Counted from the stretch's first letter, positions 1 through 6,227 are shown. The stretch is 7,698 bases of DNA from Balneolaceae bacterium (GCA_007134665.1 SLKH01000383.1:1-7698), one strand, 5' to 3'. Numbers and translations are program-made. The notes: generated by a model from the letters alone, not told the origin.

Positions 1-246
1 CCGGTTTGGGTGATATCCATTGTGCTGAGTGTTGGCTATCTCTTCCTGCTTGGAAATGGAATGGACCGGGCGGGGTCACTGATCTGGGTTTTTTGGTCAT
101 TCTTCCTGACATTTTTTGTAGGCCTTGAACATCCGCCGGCTATTTATGAACAAAATTTGACACCTGTTAGAAAAGTATTGGGGTGGACAAGTATGGCAAT
201 TTTTGTACTTTGCATCTCCCCGAACCCGATATATTTTTTAAACTAA
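1..246 (+). CDS. C-terminal part of a site-2 protease-like (peptidase M50) membrane protein, 5' end outside window
   Basis: The reading frame is open from base 1 and ends at TAA 244-246, so 81 C-terminal residues are visible. They hold a hydrophobic segment (about residues 4-18), a second aromatic-rich one (about 28-41) and a third (about 60-75). Between the last two lies the sequence GLEHPP, followed by a short linker and RKVLGW, and the protein ends in a Pro-rich hydrophobic tail. An HPP motif, an LxPxRKxLGW stretch and a final hydrophobic helix are what I know from the C-terminal ends of bacterial site-2-protease family (M50) proteins, which cut substrates within the membrane. The catalytic HExxH and the Asp motif would lie upstream, so activity cannot be judged. 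A GTG at base 10 is internal, not a start. The lipoprotein gene follows after 13 bases, probably in the same transcript. Confidence 0.66.
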   Translation, partial: PVWVISIVLSVGYLFLLGNGMDRAGSLIWVFWSFFLTFFVGLEHPPAIYEQNLTPVRKVLGWTSMAIFVLCISPNPIYFLN

Positions 247-259
247 AATCATTCATCTG

Positions 260-694
260 ATGAAGCATCCAATTCTTAGCGGACTTTCAGTTTTATTAAT
301 CGTAGTAACGTTTATGGGCTGTAATTCAGAAGATATACCTGAATTTAATACCCTGGATGAAAAAGTTGATTACCTGATTGAACAGAATATGTACGAAGAA
401 GCGCTTGATGAACTTGAGAATGAGGATATTGAAGATCCCGGGATCAGAGTGTTGCTTGAAAAAACTCATCTGAATTACGGCCTTCACAATATGAATACAT
501 TTGATGAAACGGAAATGCGGACCCGGATGAACGATGCCCTGAGGCAATTTACTGAAGTATTGCGTATTAACCCTCAAAATGAGGTAGCACAGAACCAGAT
601 TCGACAGATTTTGCAAATCTATGATACGATTCCTAACCGTCAGCCTGAAGATGATGTGATTGTCGGTTTGCGGGATGTAGGATTTAACATATAA
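260..694 (+). CDS. Small TPR-like lipoprotein of unknown function
   Basis: This encodes 144 residues. The N-terminus (Lys2, a hydrophobic run at 5-18, then F-M-G-Cys21) is a lipoprotein signal peptide, with Cys21 as the likely lipidated residue. The lipobox is slightly non-canonical, with Phe at -3 instead of Leu/Val/Ile. The mature part is acidic and helical. A first helical pair (about residues 33-75, YEEALDELEN) and a second (about 90-120, ALRQFTEVLRINPQNEVA) follow the tetratricopeptide pattern, the second with the typical NP turn. It would therefore be an envelope protein using a TPR-like scaffold to bind other proteins; the partner is unknown. It lies 13 bases after the site-2-protease-like gene and 5 bases before the smpB ATG, so co-transcription is likely. 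I do not recognise a named family. The lipoprotein call is strong; TPR is moderate. Confidence 0.82.
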   Translation: MKHPILSGLSVLLIVVTFMGCNSEDIPEFNTLDEKVDYLIEQNMYEEALDELENEDIEDPGIRVLLEKTHLNYGLHNMNTFDETEMRTRMNDALRQFTEVLRINPQNEVAQNQIRQILQIYDTIPNRQPEDDVIVGLRDVGFNI

Positions 695-699
695 TATTG

Positions 700-1179
700 A
701 TGAGCAAAAAAGAGAAAAGCGGGCCCCCAACCATTCAAAATCGAAAAGCACGGCATGAATTTCATGTTGAAGAGACTTACGAAGCCGGCTTGGTTCTAAG
801 AGGTACTGAGGTTAAATCACTTCGTGCAGGAAAGGCCAGTCTGAATGAAGCATTTGCTTACATACGTGACGGTGAAATTTGGCTGAAAAATATGTATATA
901 AAACCGTATGAGCAGGGATCATATTATAATCATGATGAGAGGCGTGACCGCAAACTATTATTAAAGAAAAGGGAAATAAAAGAAATTGATAAAGCGATTT
1001 CGCAAAAAGGTAAAACGCTGGTTCCTCTAAAACTCTATTTTAAAGGCGGGTATGCAAAACTCCTAATCGGCCTGGCAACGGGTAAAAAGAAGTATGACAA
1101 ACGGGAGGATATCAAAGAGAGGGATATTCGAAAGGAGTTGAATAGAAAAGTAAAAGGCACCTATAAAGTAAATCTCTGA
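700..1179 (+). CDS. smpB: SsrA-binding protein SmpB
   Basis: SmpB binds tmRNA and brings it to stalled ribosomes, so that the unfinished peptide is tagged for degradation and the ribosome is freed (trans-translation). The 159-residue product has the usual family length and its motifs in order: NRKARHEFHVEETYEAG (14-30), GTEVKSLR (35-42), the N64-x-x-I-x-PY region, NHD-RR-RKLLLKK (77-90), KG-T-VPLKLYF (103-114), and the basic tail GKKKYDKRE (128-136) that enters the decoding centre. A TTG at 697 lies in frame directly before ATG 700; ATG is preferred because it is the stronger start and MSKKEK is a natural N-terminus. No clear Shine-Dalgarno is present. The lipoprotein stop is only 5 bases upstream, and a strong hairpin terminator follows 14 bases after the stop, so smpB is the last gene of its operon. 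Confidence 0.97.
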   Translation: MSKKEKSGPPTIQNRKARHEFHVEETYEAGLVLRGTEVKSLRAGKASLNEAFAYIRDGEIWLKNMYIKPYEQGSYYNHDERRDRKLLLKKREIKEIDKAISQKGKTLVPLKLYFKGGYAKLLIGLATGKKKYDKREDIKERDIRKELNRKVKGTYKVNL

Positions 1180-1193
1180 GAATTTAACAAATA

Positions 1194-1228
1194 AAAAAAG
1201 CTGCTATGTACTTCATAACAGCTTTTTT
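1194..1228. terminator. Bidirectional intrinsic terminator between smpB and the DUF4168 gene
   Basis: Bases 1194-1203 (A6GCTG) pair perfectly with 1219-1228 (CAGCT6). One C/A mismatch is followed by TATG (1205-1208) pairing with CATA (1214-1217) around a 5-base loop. The plus strand ends in six T, and the minus strand in seven (A at 1193-1199), so the hairpin can stop transcription of smpB from the left and of the convergent DUF4168 gene from the right. Confidence 0.88.
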
Positions 1229-1299
1229 AATCTTTTAATTATATGATATTCATCATTCGAAGCAGTACTGTAAATGCTGAATGTGAATAATCGTATTAA

Positions 1300-1794
1300 T
1301 TATTCATCCAAAAGACCTTCGAGCCTTTCCATCAGTTCAGGATGTTGTTGCAGGCTCATAAATATAGCCTGATAGCGTTCAACATCGATTCCCTGGTTAG
1401 CAATTTCACTCGTGATTTCATCGTAAGCTTCAATTTCGATCTCTTCCAGTTTTGGCTGTACAGCCTGTATCGCAACCTGTTCTTCTTCGGACACATCCAG
1501 TTGTCCGGCCATTTGCGGATTCTGCATAGACATCATAATCTGCTGAAATCTCTCCCACGCGATCCCTTCGCCCTCAACAGCTTCCTGCATTTCAGCCTGT
1601 GCATTTTGCTGAATAGGCTGAATTGCATCAGAGGCATCTACAAATGCAATAAGCTCATTATCACTGATCTCTTCAGGTGTAGGAACTTCAGGCATTTGCG
1701 GTTGTGGTTGCTGTTGTTGCCCTTGTGCAACAGCCAGGCCGCTACAAACAAGAACTATCGTGAGGCCTGTTGCAATTGATTTAAAAAAAGTCAT
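1300..1794 (-). CDS. Secreted DUF4168-domain protein
   Basis: This encodes 164 residues. A signal peptide covers residues 1-23 (Lys5, hydrophobic core 7-20, cleavage after A-V-A), followed by a Gln/Pro-rich linker (about 24-44). The rest is helical and acidic and fits the DUF4168 family: SDNELIAFVDASDAI, then AEMQEAVEGEGI and ERFQQIMMSMQ. A second copy of the same layout follows (ASEEEQ-like stretch, ITSEIANQGI, VERYQAIFMSLQ), so the domain looks like an internal duplication. The function of DUF4168 is not established; export to the periplasm or surface is inferred from the signal peptide. There are no cysteines after the signal region. The gene converges with smpB, shares its terminator, and diverges from the FAS1 gene across 174 AT-rich bases. 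It carries its own start ATG at 1794. Confidence 0.85.
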   Translation of the reverse strand: MTFFKSIATGLTIVLVCSGLAVAQGQQQQPQPQMPEVPTPEEISDNELIAFVDASDAIQPIQQNAQAEMQEAVEGEGIAWERFQQIMMSMQNPQMAGQLDVSEEEQVAIQAVQPKLEEIEIEAYDEITSEIANQGIDVERYQAIFMSLQQHPELMERLEGLLDE

Positions 1795-1832
1795 AAAATA
1801 ATTTGTTGATTTGAAATTTTGAAATAAATAGG

Positions 1833-1858
1833 TGTAGCTCTACAACACTGAGTATAAT
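1833..1858. promoter_or_regulatory. Possible promoter/operator patch between the divergent DUF4168 and FAS1 genes
   Basis: The 174-base divergent intergenic region (1795-1968) is very AT-rich. It contains a short dyad TGTAG-CT-CTACA (1833-1844) and, nine bases further, a TATAAT (1853-1858) on the plus strand. No well-placed -35 box accompanies it and the distance to the FAS1 start is 110 bases, so this is only a weak candidate. The promoters of both genes must lie somewhere in this interval. Confidence 0.22.
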
Positions 1859-1968
1859 GAAATATTGCTTAAATTGTTTCCGGAAGAATGAAATTATTTT
1901 TAAGATGATATTTTTAACTAATTTTCACGAATTAAATCATCGTTTAATATTATAAATCTATATTCGTA

Positions 1969-2487
1969 ATGTTTGTTTTGAAGTATTGTGTAGCCGCACT
2001 CTTACCTGTTTTTTTCTTTATTTCTGCATGGGTACCGGATTTGTTTCTGACAAGGGAATCTGAAAATTCTACACAGCCGGGTGTTACCGTGCTTGAATTG
2101 ATATCAATGACACAACAATTATCTGAGTTTCATGAATTGATTCAGATTGCAGGGATGGATGATTTGTTACATCATGATACAGTTACCCTGTTTATTCCGG
2201 TCAACAATGCATTTAATGCATTGTCAGAAGAACAGATGGAAGAATATCGTCAGGATGAGGAGGCTTTAAGGGAATTGTTGGGCCGGCATATATATGAAGG
2301 TGAATTGATATCTCAATTTTTTTCAGATGGCCAGGAGCTTGTGATGATGAACGGCGAGCCGGCAACGATTTCCATTTCACATATGGGATTTGAGATAAAT
2401 AATGCGAATATTATGCAAATTGATGTAGAAGCGTCTAACGGCCTGATCCACATCGTAAATGAATTGATACTTCCAGGTGAAAATTGA
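1969..2487 (+). CDS. Exported or membrane-anchored FAS1 (fasciclin) domain protein
   Basis: This encodes 172 residues. Residues 1-27 are a long hydrophobic N-terminus with Lys5, either a signal peptide or an uncleaved anchor; no lipobox follows. One FAS1 domain fills about residues 39-169: TVLELI at the start, the H1 motif TLFIPVNNAF (73-82), an HIYEGEL stretch in the middle corresponding to the conserved YH region, and the H2 motif NGLIHIVNELILP (157-169) at the end. FAS1 domains act outside the cytoplasm in adhesion or protein-protein contact. A single short domain with nothing after it is a common bacterial form. The ligand is unknown. The gene is divergent from the DUF4168 gene and converges with rnpB, whose 3' end lies about 34 bases past the stop. 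Confidence 0.9.
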   Translation: MFVLKYCVAALLPVFFFISAWVPDLFLTRESENSTQPGVTVLELISMTQQLSEFHELIQIAGMDDLLHHDTVTLFIPVNNAFNALSEEQMEEYRQDEEALRELLGRHIYEGELISQFFSDGQELVMMNGEPATISISHMGFEINNANIMQIDVEASNGLIHIVNELILPGEN

Positions 2488-2521
2488 AAACAGATGTACC
2501 TTAGATGAAGTGAGATGAAAG

Positions 2522-2900
2522 TGTGGTTGCCTGTAAGCCGAATTCTGTATCCCGGCATATTTGCCGGGAAGGTAACCATTTGTCTGGGCCGGACATTACT
2601 GGCCGGCTCACGCGTTCCACCCGGTTGTATAGCGACAGACAGCGCACAACCTGTATGAACTTGCACCCCGTGAGGTTTACATCGCACCTGCCTGTTACCA
2701 GACAAGCCGGTGAGCTCTTACCTCACCTTTTCACCCTTACCCCGACAAATTCACCAGGGCGGTATACTTTCTGTTGCACTTTCTGGCCCCGGTTTGCCCG
2801 AAAACAACCCGGGTCCCCCGGTTTCCCGGGGCACGGTGTCTGTAGGTGTTCGGACTTTCCTCCCCGACAAATATGTCGGAGCGATTACCCGGCAACCACA
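2522..2900 (-). ncRNA. rnpB: RNase P RNA, type A-like
   Basis: This is the catalytic RNA that removes 5' leaders from pre-tRNAs, read on the minus strand. The ends are set by helix P1: 2891-2900 and 2522-2531 pair over ten bases without mismatch (TGTGGTTGCC with GGCAACCACA), giving about 379 nt. Conserved blocks in RNA order: hairpin P3 (2879-2864), GAGGAAAGTCCGAACACC (2862-2845), ACAGAAAGTATACCGCC (2774-2758), the P12-type hairpin GGTGAGGTAAGAGCTCACC (2727-2709), GGTAACAG and GTAAACC blocks after it, the GGGT of L15 that pairs with tRNA CCA (2622-2619), a GC-rich hairpin (2568-2551), and ACAGAATTCGGCTTACAGG (2548-2530). The order matches type A RNase P RNAs. Open reading frames across this region, on both strands, are by-products of its GC-rich sequence. 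No clear terminator follows the 3' end. It lies downstream of and in the same direction as the nif3-like pair. Confidence 0.96.
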
Positions 2901-3117
2901 TTTCATTATTTAATATAACGTTTGAAATGATCAGATATGCATAAGCGGCTCAAATCCGCAAAATATTTAAATCATCATGCAAAACAACAAAGCATGAAAA
3001 TCAAATATTAAGATGAAATGCTTCTCTCAGAGTTTCAGGCCCAGGAGTGTAAATAGATAAAGATCCCTGCGTTGACCGTTTAAGTATTTTTTTAGCCAGG
3101 CCTGATTTCAGGGTTAA

Positions 3118-3852
3118 TCAAACTTTGAGTTCTTCCCGGGCATTTTTGAAAAAGGATGGATCCACTACAATACGCCCACTATTTTCATCAATGATGATTT
3201 TATTCTTTCGTCTGACTTCAACCTGTGTTTGTGGCGGCAGTGCCATTCCGAGTGCAGCTCCTTTCTCCATTGCAACGACAGCTATACCGTTGTTTAGTCC
3301 GTTTCTGAGGCGCTTGTAACTCCGTACATAGCGTTTGTCGAGTTCCTCTTCAACTTTATCGCGAATTTCAAGAAGTGCATCCTCTTCACTCTGAGTATTT
3401 TCAACGACTTTGTCAAGATTTTCCTTTTTTTCGGAGTGAATTTTCTTTACTTCCTCAAGTTTCTTTTCTTCTTCTTCCAGTTCAGGTTCTATCTCTTCCT
3501 GTCTTTTTGAAATTTCAAGAAGCCTTGAGTTTGCATTTTCAATCAATTGCTTTTGAGCTTCAATCTCTTTGGTGAGAGCATCGTATTCGCGATTATTGCG
3601 AACGGTCATCTGTTGCTCTTCATATTTTTTATTCTTCTCCTGTGCACTCTCGATTTCGAGTTCCAGGTTATTGGCTTCAACTTCAAGATCTTTCTTCTCC
3701 TGCTTGAGTTGTTCAATCTTCACTTCATGACGGGTAATATCCGTTTCGATATCAAGGATCTCTTCAGGCAAATCACCTCTGAGCTGTTTGAGCTCATCGA
3801 TTCTACTATCGATATATTGTAAATTTGCTAATTTTTGGAGTACTTCTTCCAT
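3118..3852 (-). CDS. Coiled-coil protein of the CT398/C4 zinc-ribbon family, with all zinc ligands lost
   Basis: This encodes 244 residues. About residues 1-180 form a long, highly charged coiled coil with a break at the NNREYDALTKEI segment (typical of the family). The C-terminal part, RYVRSYKRLRNGLNNGIAVV, then GAALGMALPPQ (198-208) and IIIDENSGRIVVDP (219-232), matches the end of the zinc-ribbon proteins related to Chlamydia CT398. There the equivalent stretches carry two Cys pairs, CxxC before LPPQ and CxxCGR before the last strand. Here the first pair is replaced by non-cysteine residues with the loop about two residues shorter, and the second by Asp222 and Ser225. The whole protein has no cysteine. 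The LPPQ and GRI(V/L) frame is kept. It starts 11 bases after the nif3-like stop, and the two are a common pair in Bacteroidota, so one operon is likely. The function of the family is poorly defined. Confidence 0.86.
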   Translation of the reverse strand: MEEVLQKLANLQYIDSRIDELKQLRGDLPEEILDIETDITRHEVKIEQLKQEKKDLEVEANNLELEIESAQEKNKKYEEQQMTVRNNREYDALTKEIEAQKQLIENANSRLLEISKRQEEIEPELEEEEKKLEEVKKIHSEKKENLDKVVENTQSEEDALLEIRDKVEEELDKRYVRSYKRLRNGLNNGIAVVAMEKGAALGMALPPQTQVEVRRKNKIIIDENSGRIVVDPSFFKNAREELKV

Positions 3853-3863
3853 TGGTTGCTTTG

Positions 3864-4919
3864 TTATTCTGTTGTTTTGTTTTCAAATTCTGTAGAGTAA
3901 ATCTTCACCGGGTTGGTCACTTTTTCAGTCGCATATACTTCAAGGTCCTCAAATCCTTCAGTCAGCTCTTTGCGGATGGCTTCGACTACAGGAAATTCAC
4001 TTTCATAATGCCCGACATCAACCAGTAAAAAGTTATTTGCTTCAGTGAAATATTCATGATACTTAATATCTGCAGTAACATATGCATCAACACCTGCTGC
4101 AATGGCTGATTTCTTCAGTGGAATGCCGGCACCTCCGCAAACCGCAACCTTTCTTATTCTGATCACATCTCCGGAATATTTGATAGCAGAAACATCAAGT
4201 GCCCTGCAGACAAGGTGTAAAAACTCATTTTTAGCGATACCATCTTCGGGATAATTACCAATCACACCCATTCCGAAATTATTTGATGGACTTGCCATTT
4301 CAAGTTCCTGGAATGATCCCTTTTTTAATAGCCCTTCCCGTTCAAGGGTATTTTTCAGTGGGGTCACATTGTGTGCATCAATGATGGCTTCAAAACATTT
4401 CAAGCCTTCTTTTCGTCCATCTACACTAAAAAAGTGAGCTTCTTCAGCCGAGTAATAGTTGAGCAGTTTTAAAACAGCCTCGGAATCTTCAAATGCAGTT
4501 GTTAATGTAATCTTCCGGCTGACTGAATAATTTCTTTCAAGAAACTGCAGATTGTCGAGTCCAAGATTATTGGCAAGAACAAAAGATACACCATCCAGAG
4601 CAGCATCAAGGTTTGTGTGTGCCGCAAATAGAGCAATGTTGTTGCGGATCAATTTATAGATGATTCGTCCCTGTTCATCAGTAGGGTTAATCCGGTCAAT
4701 ATTTCGGAAGATTAGAGGGTGGTGGGAAACGATTAATTCACACTGCTTTTCAATCGCTTCATCAACTACAGGTTCGGTTACATCCAGGCATACCAGGATT
4801 CGATTTACTTCCTGTTGCTGATCTCCAATCAGCAATCCAACATTATCGTATTCCAATTTAATTTTGGGAGGCGCCCATTGATGCATAAAATTTGTGATAT
4901 GCCGGACTTTGGACTTCAA
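3864..4919 (-). CDS. Nif3/YbgI-like dinuclear-metal-centre protein (DUF34)
   Basis: This encodes 351 residues, the long form of the family with an inserted PII/CutA-like domain in the middle (about 128-230). Family motifs are WAPP...YDNVGLLIGD (15-33), VSHHPLIF (64-71), AAHTNLD (99-105) and DVGHYESE (301-308). By comparison with E. coli YbgI, the two metals would be held by His66, His67, Asp105, His304 and Glu308, all present. These proteins form toroidal hexamers. Some are annotated as GTP cyclohydrolase I type 2, but a confirmed general function is lacking, so no pathway is claimed. The start is TTG at 4919: the frame from there gives the family-typical N-terminus, the next in-frame ATG (codon 12) would cut into it, and GGAGG lies 10 bases upstream (4934-4930). 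It heads a two-gene unit with the ribbon protein. Confidence 0.93.
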   Translation of the reverse strand: MKSKVRHITNFMHQWAPPKIKLEYDNVGLLIGDQQQEVNRILVCLDVTEPVVDEAIEKQCELIVSHHPLIFRNIDRINPTDEQGRIIYKLIRNNIALFAAHTNLDAALDGVSFVLANNLGLDNLQFLERNYSVSRKITLTTAFEDSEAVLKLLNYYSAEEAHFFSVDGRKEGLKCFEAIIDAHNVTPLKNTLEREGLLKKGSFQELEMASPSNNFGMGVIGNYPEDGIAKNEFLHLVCRALDVSAIKYSGDVIRIRKVAVCGGAGIPLKKSAIAAGVDAYVTADIKYHEYFTEANNFLLVDVGHYESEFPVVEAIRKELTEGFEDLEVYATEKVTNPVKIYSTEFENKTTE

Positions 4920-4925
4920 GCGCCT

Positions 4926-4959
4926 AACCCCTCCATCTGTTGTTAGAGGTGGTTTTTTT
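4926..4959 (-). promoter_or_regulatory. Hairpin covering the Shine-Dalgarno of the nif3-like gene
   Basis: On the minus strand, AACCACCTC (4954-4946) can pair with GAGGGGTT (4933-4926), giving eight base pairs with one bulged A and a 12-base loop. The second arm contains most of the GGAGGGG (4934-4928) that serves the TTG start at 4919, so the fold would hide the ribosome-binding site. Read on the plus strand, the same hairpin is followed by seven T (4953-4959) and resembles an intrinsic terminator, although no plus-strand gene ends here. Which strand matters, if either, cannot be told from the sequence. Confidence 0.4.
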
Positions 4960-4973
4960 CGGCAAATTTGCCG
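4960..4973. promoter_or_regulatory. Perfect 14-bp palindrome, possible operator
   Basis: CGGCAAATTTGCCG is fully self-complementary. It lies 40 bases upstream of the nif3-like start codon and about 165 bases upstream of yggS, in the 218-base region shared by these divergent genes. A dyad of this kind often binds a dimeric regulator; as RNA it could only form a tight, small-loop hairpin. No second copy is seen in the window, so the function is open. Confidence 0.35.
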
Positions 4974-5137
4974 CCTGTTTTATGCCACAGGATATGGAAT
5001 GCATCGATTGTGATCTTCGTTTTTTCACAGAAATGAAAAATACGATTTATTTCACTCTATCAAAAGAGTATTTTGTTGAAAATTGATGATAACGCAATTA
5101 AGACTCTGAATTTTAATAAATAATCTGATACTATTTT

Positions 5138-5839
5138 ATGCACAGTCAAATCGCGAAGAATTTAAATAAGGTTCAAGATCGTATCCGAAAAGCATCCGAA
5201 AAGGCCGGTCGGGATTCATCTGAAATTTTGCTGGTTGCAATCAGTAAAACCAAGCCAAACAGTGCTATTCTTGAAGCTTTTGATAAAGGTCAGGTTCATT
5301 TCGGTGAGAACAGAGCGAGGGAACTTCAGCGAAAGATGGAGGAAATTGAGAGTGAAGAAATTATCTGGCATTTTGTTGGCCCGATGCAAACCAATAAAAT
5401 TAAATATATGGTCGACCGGGTGAACTGGATTCAGTCAGTTTACAAGAAAAAATATTTTGATGAGATTGAGAAGCGCTTGGATGGGACTGGCAGGGTTATC
5501 AATACGCTAATTCAGGTAAATATCAGCAAAGAGGAACAAAAACAGGGATGTACCCCGGAGATGGTACCTTCATTGCTAAAACATGCGCAATCTCTGGATC
5601 ATGTGTGCGTTCGGGGTGTGATGGGGATGGCAACTTATGAAGCCAGTCCCGATGAAATCAGAAATGAGTTCCGGCTACTGAAAAAGACGTTTGATGAGAA
5701 TCTGCATTTAAATAAAAATTCCGTACAAATGGAACATATTTCTATGGGGATGACAAACGACCTTGAGATTGCCATTGAAGAAGGTTCAACGATGGTTCGT
5801 GTCGGTACAGCGATTTTTGGTGAGCGTAACTATGATTAA
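5138..5839 (+). CDS. yggS: YggS/PLPBP-family pyridoxal-phosphate homeostasis protein
   Basis: This cytoplasmic protein binds pyridoxal 5'-phosphate without a known catalytic reaction and keeps free PLP and amino/keto acid pools in balance. The 233 residues cover the full single-domain alanine-racemase-like barrel. Lys37 in VAISKTKP (33-40 region) is the expected PLP lysine. Further family motifs are FGENRARELQRK, WHFVGPMQTNK, the RGVMGMATY strand, and near the end HISMGMTNDLEIAIEEG followed by MVRVGTAIFGER, which holds the phosphate-binding loop. The ATG at 5138 gives the usual N-terminal helix; no Shine-Dalgarno is seen. It is the first gene of the plus-strand cluster leading to divIVA and is divergent from the nif3-like gene. 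In Gram-positives the orthologue (ylmE) also sits in the divIVA cluster. Confidence 0.96.
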   Translation: MHSQIAKNLNKVQDRIRKASEKAGRDSSEILLVAISKTKPNSAILEAFDKGQVHFGENRARELQRKMEEIESEEIIWHFVGPMQTNKIKYMVDRVNWIQSVYKKKYFDEIEKRLDGTGRVINTLIQVNISKEEQKQGCTPEMVPSLLKHAQSLDHVCVRGVMGMATYEASPDEIRNEFRLLKKTFDENLHLNKNSVQMEHISMGMTNDLEIAIEEGSTMVRVGTAIFGERNYD

Positions 5840-5848
5840 AAAACTCCG

Positions 5849-5871
5849 TATCAGAAACTGTAATTCTGATA
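5849..5871. repeat. Perfect inverted repeat between yggS and the first PspB-like gene
   Basis: TATCAGAA (5849-5856) and TTCTGATA (5864-5871) are exact reverse complements separated by seven bases. The repeat begins ten bases after the yggS stop and is 67 bases upstream of the next ATG. There is no T-run after it, so a classic terminator is unlikely. It could be an operator for the downstream genes, an mRNA-processing or stability hairpin, or chance in AT-rich DNA. Confidence 0.4.
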
Positions 5872-5937
5872 AAGGTTCAGATTTATTACATTTCAGCAAC
5901 CGGCTTTCATTTGAAGTAGAATTTAACAGGATAAATT

Positions 5938-6222
5938 ATGAGCGGGATGATTTGGGTATTGATTCCACTGGCTGCTATTTTAGGTTGGATTATCGTTGAG
6001 TATCAGGAGTACCGGCTAAAAATGATGGATAAACAAAATCTGTCCGGTCAGGGGGATGCAGATATTCAAAAACAGGTGGATCGTCTGAAAAGAAGAGTTG
6101 AAAATCTTGAAGCTATCGTAACGGAAGCACCATCTGAATTTAAAACTCATAATTTCGATTCAGAATCCGGCGATGAAGCAGATCCGGCGCATACTATCAA
6201 CAAACAAAAACGCAGGAGTTGA
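5938..6222 (+). CDS. Small membrane-anchored coiled-coil protein, PspB-like
   Basis: This encodes 94 residues. A single N-terminal membrane helix (about residues 4-20, WVLIPLAAILGWIIV) is followed by a basic segment and a short coiled coil (about 42-63) ending in RRVENLEAIVTEA. It closes with a polar, disordered tail. The layout and spacing resemble the phage-shock protein PspB: MS at the start, a helix with IPL, then a helix with a pattern like R-x-x-LE-x-I-x-x-E. Identity is low, so this is a structural resemblance, not a confirmed family. AGGA lies six bases before the ATG. PspB proteins sense envelope stress together with PspC and PspA; no pspA or pspC is in the window. The next gene encodes a protein of the same architecture and starts five bases after this stop. 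Confidence 0.72.
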   Translation: MSGMIWVLIPLAAILGWIIVEYQEYRLKMMDKQNLSGQGDADIQKQVDRLKRRVENLEAIVTEAPSEFKTHNFDSESGDEADPAHTINKQKRRS

Positions 6223-6227
6223 GGACT

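Noticed and set aside
326..751. A 141-codon minus-strand frame opposite the lipoprotein gene.
   Set aside because: It is antisense to a clear lipoprotein gene and the smpB start, has no family resemblance, and the plus-strand frames have proper N-terminal signals and motifs.
2503..2523. Tandem near-repeat AGATGAAGTG / AGATGAAAGTG just past the FAS1 stop and at the 3' border of rnpB.
   Set aside because: Two short imperfect copies only; too little to call a repeat element.
2313..2918. Open reading frames on both strands over the rnpB region (67 to 131 codons).
   Set aside because: They coincide with the RNase P RNA, whose conserved blocks and P1 pairing explain the sequence; the translations have no recognisable protein character.
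2945..2997. Short dyads GCGG-N7-CCGC (2945-2959) and TCATGC-N11-GCATGA (2975-2997) between rnpB and the ribbon gene.
   Set aside because: The stems are only 4 and 6 bp with loops of 7 and 11 bases, and there is no T-run or promoter geometry; this is compatible with chance.
3071..3118. Hairpin CCTGA-TT-TCAGG (3102-3113) and the nearby T7 as a terminator of the minus-strand ribbon gene.
   Set aside because: The T-run is on the plus strand and precedes the hairpin there; on the minus strand it is an A-run. The geometry of an intrinsic terminator is not met on either strand.
5054..5104. Possible yggS promoter (TTGAAA at 5076-5081 with TAAGAC at 5099-5104) and the small dyad ACTCT-N6-AGAGT.
   Set aside because: The -10 match is poor, AT-rich DNA gives many such hits, and the promoter consensus in this lineage is uncertain.
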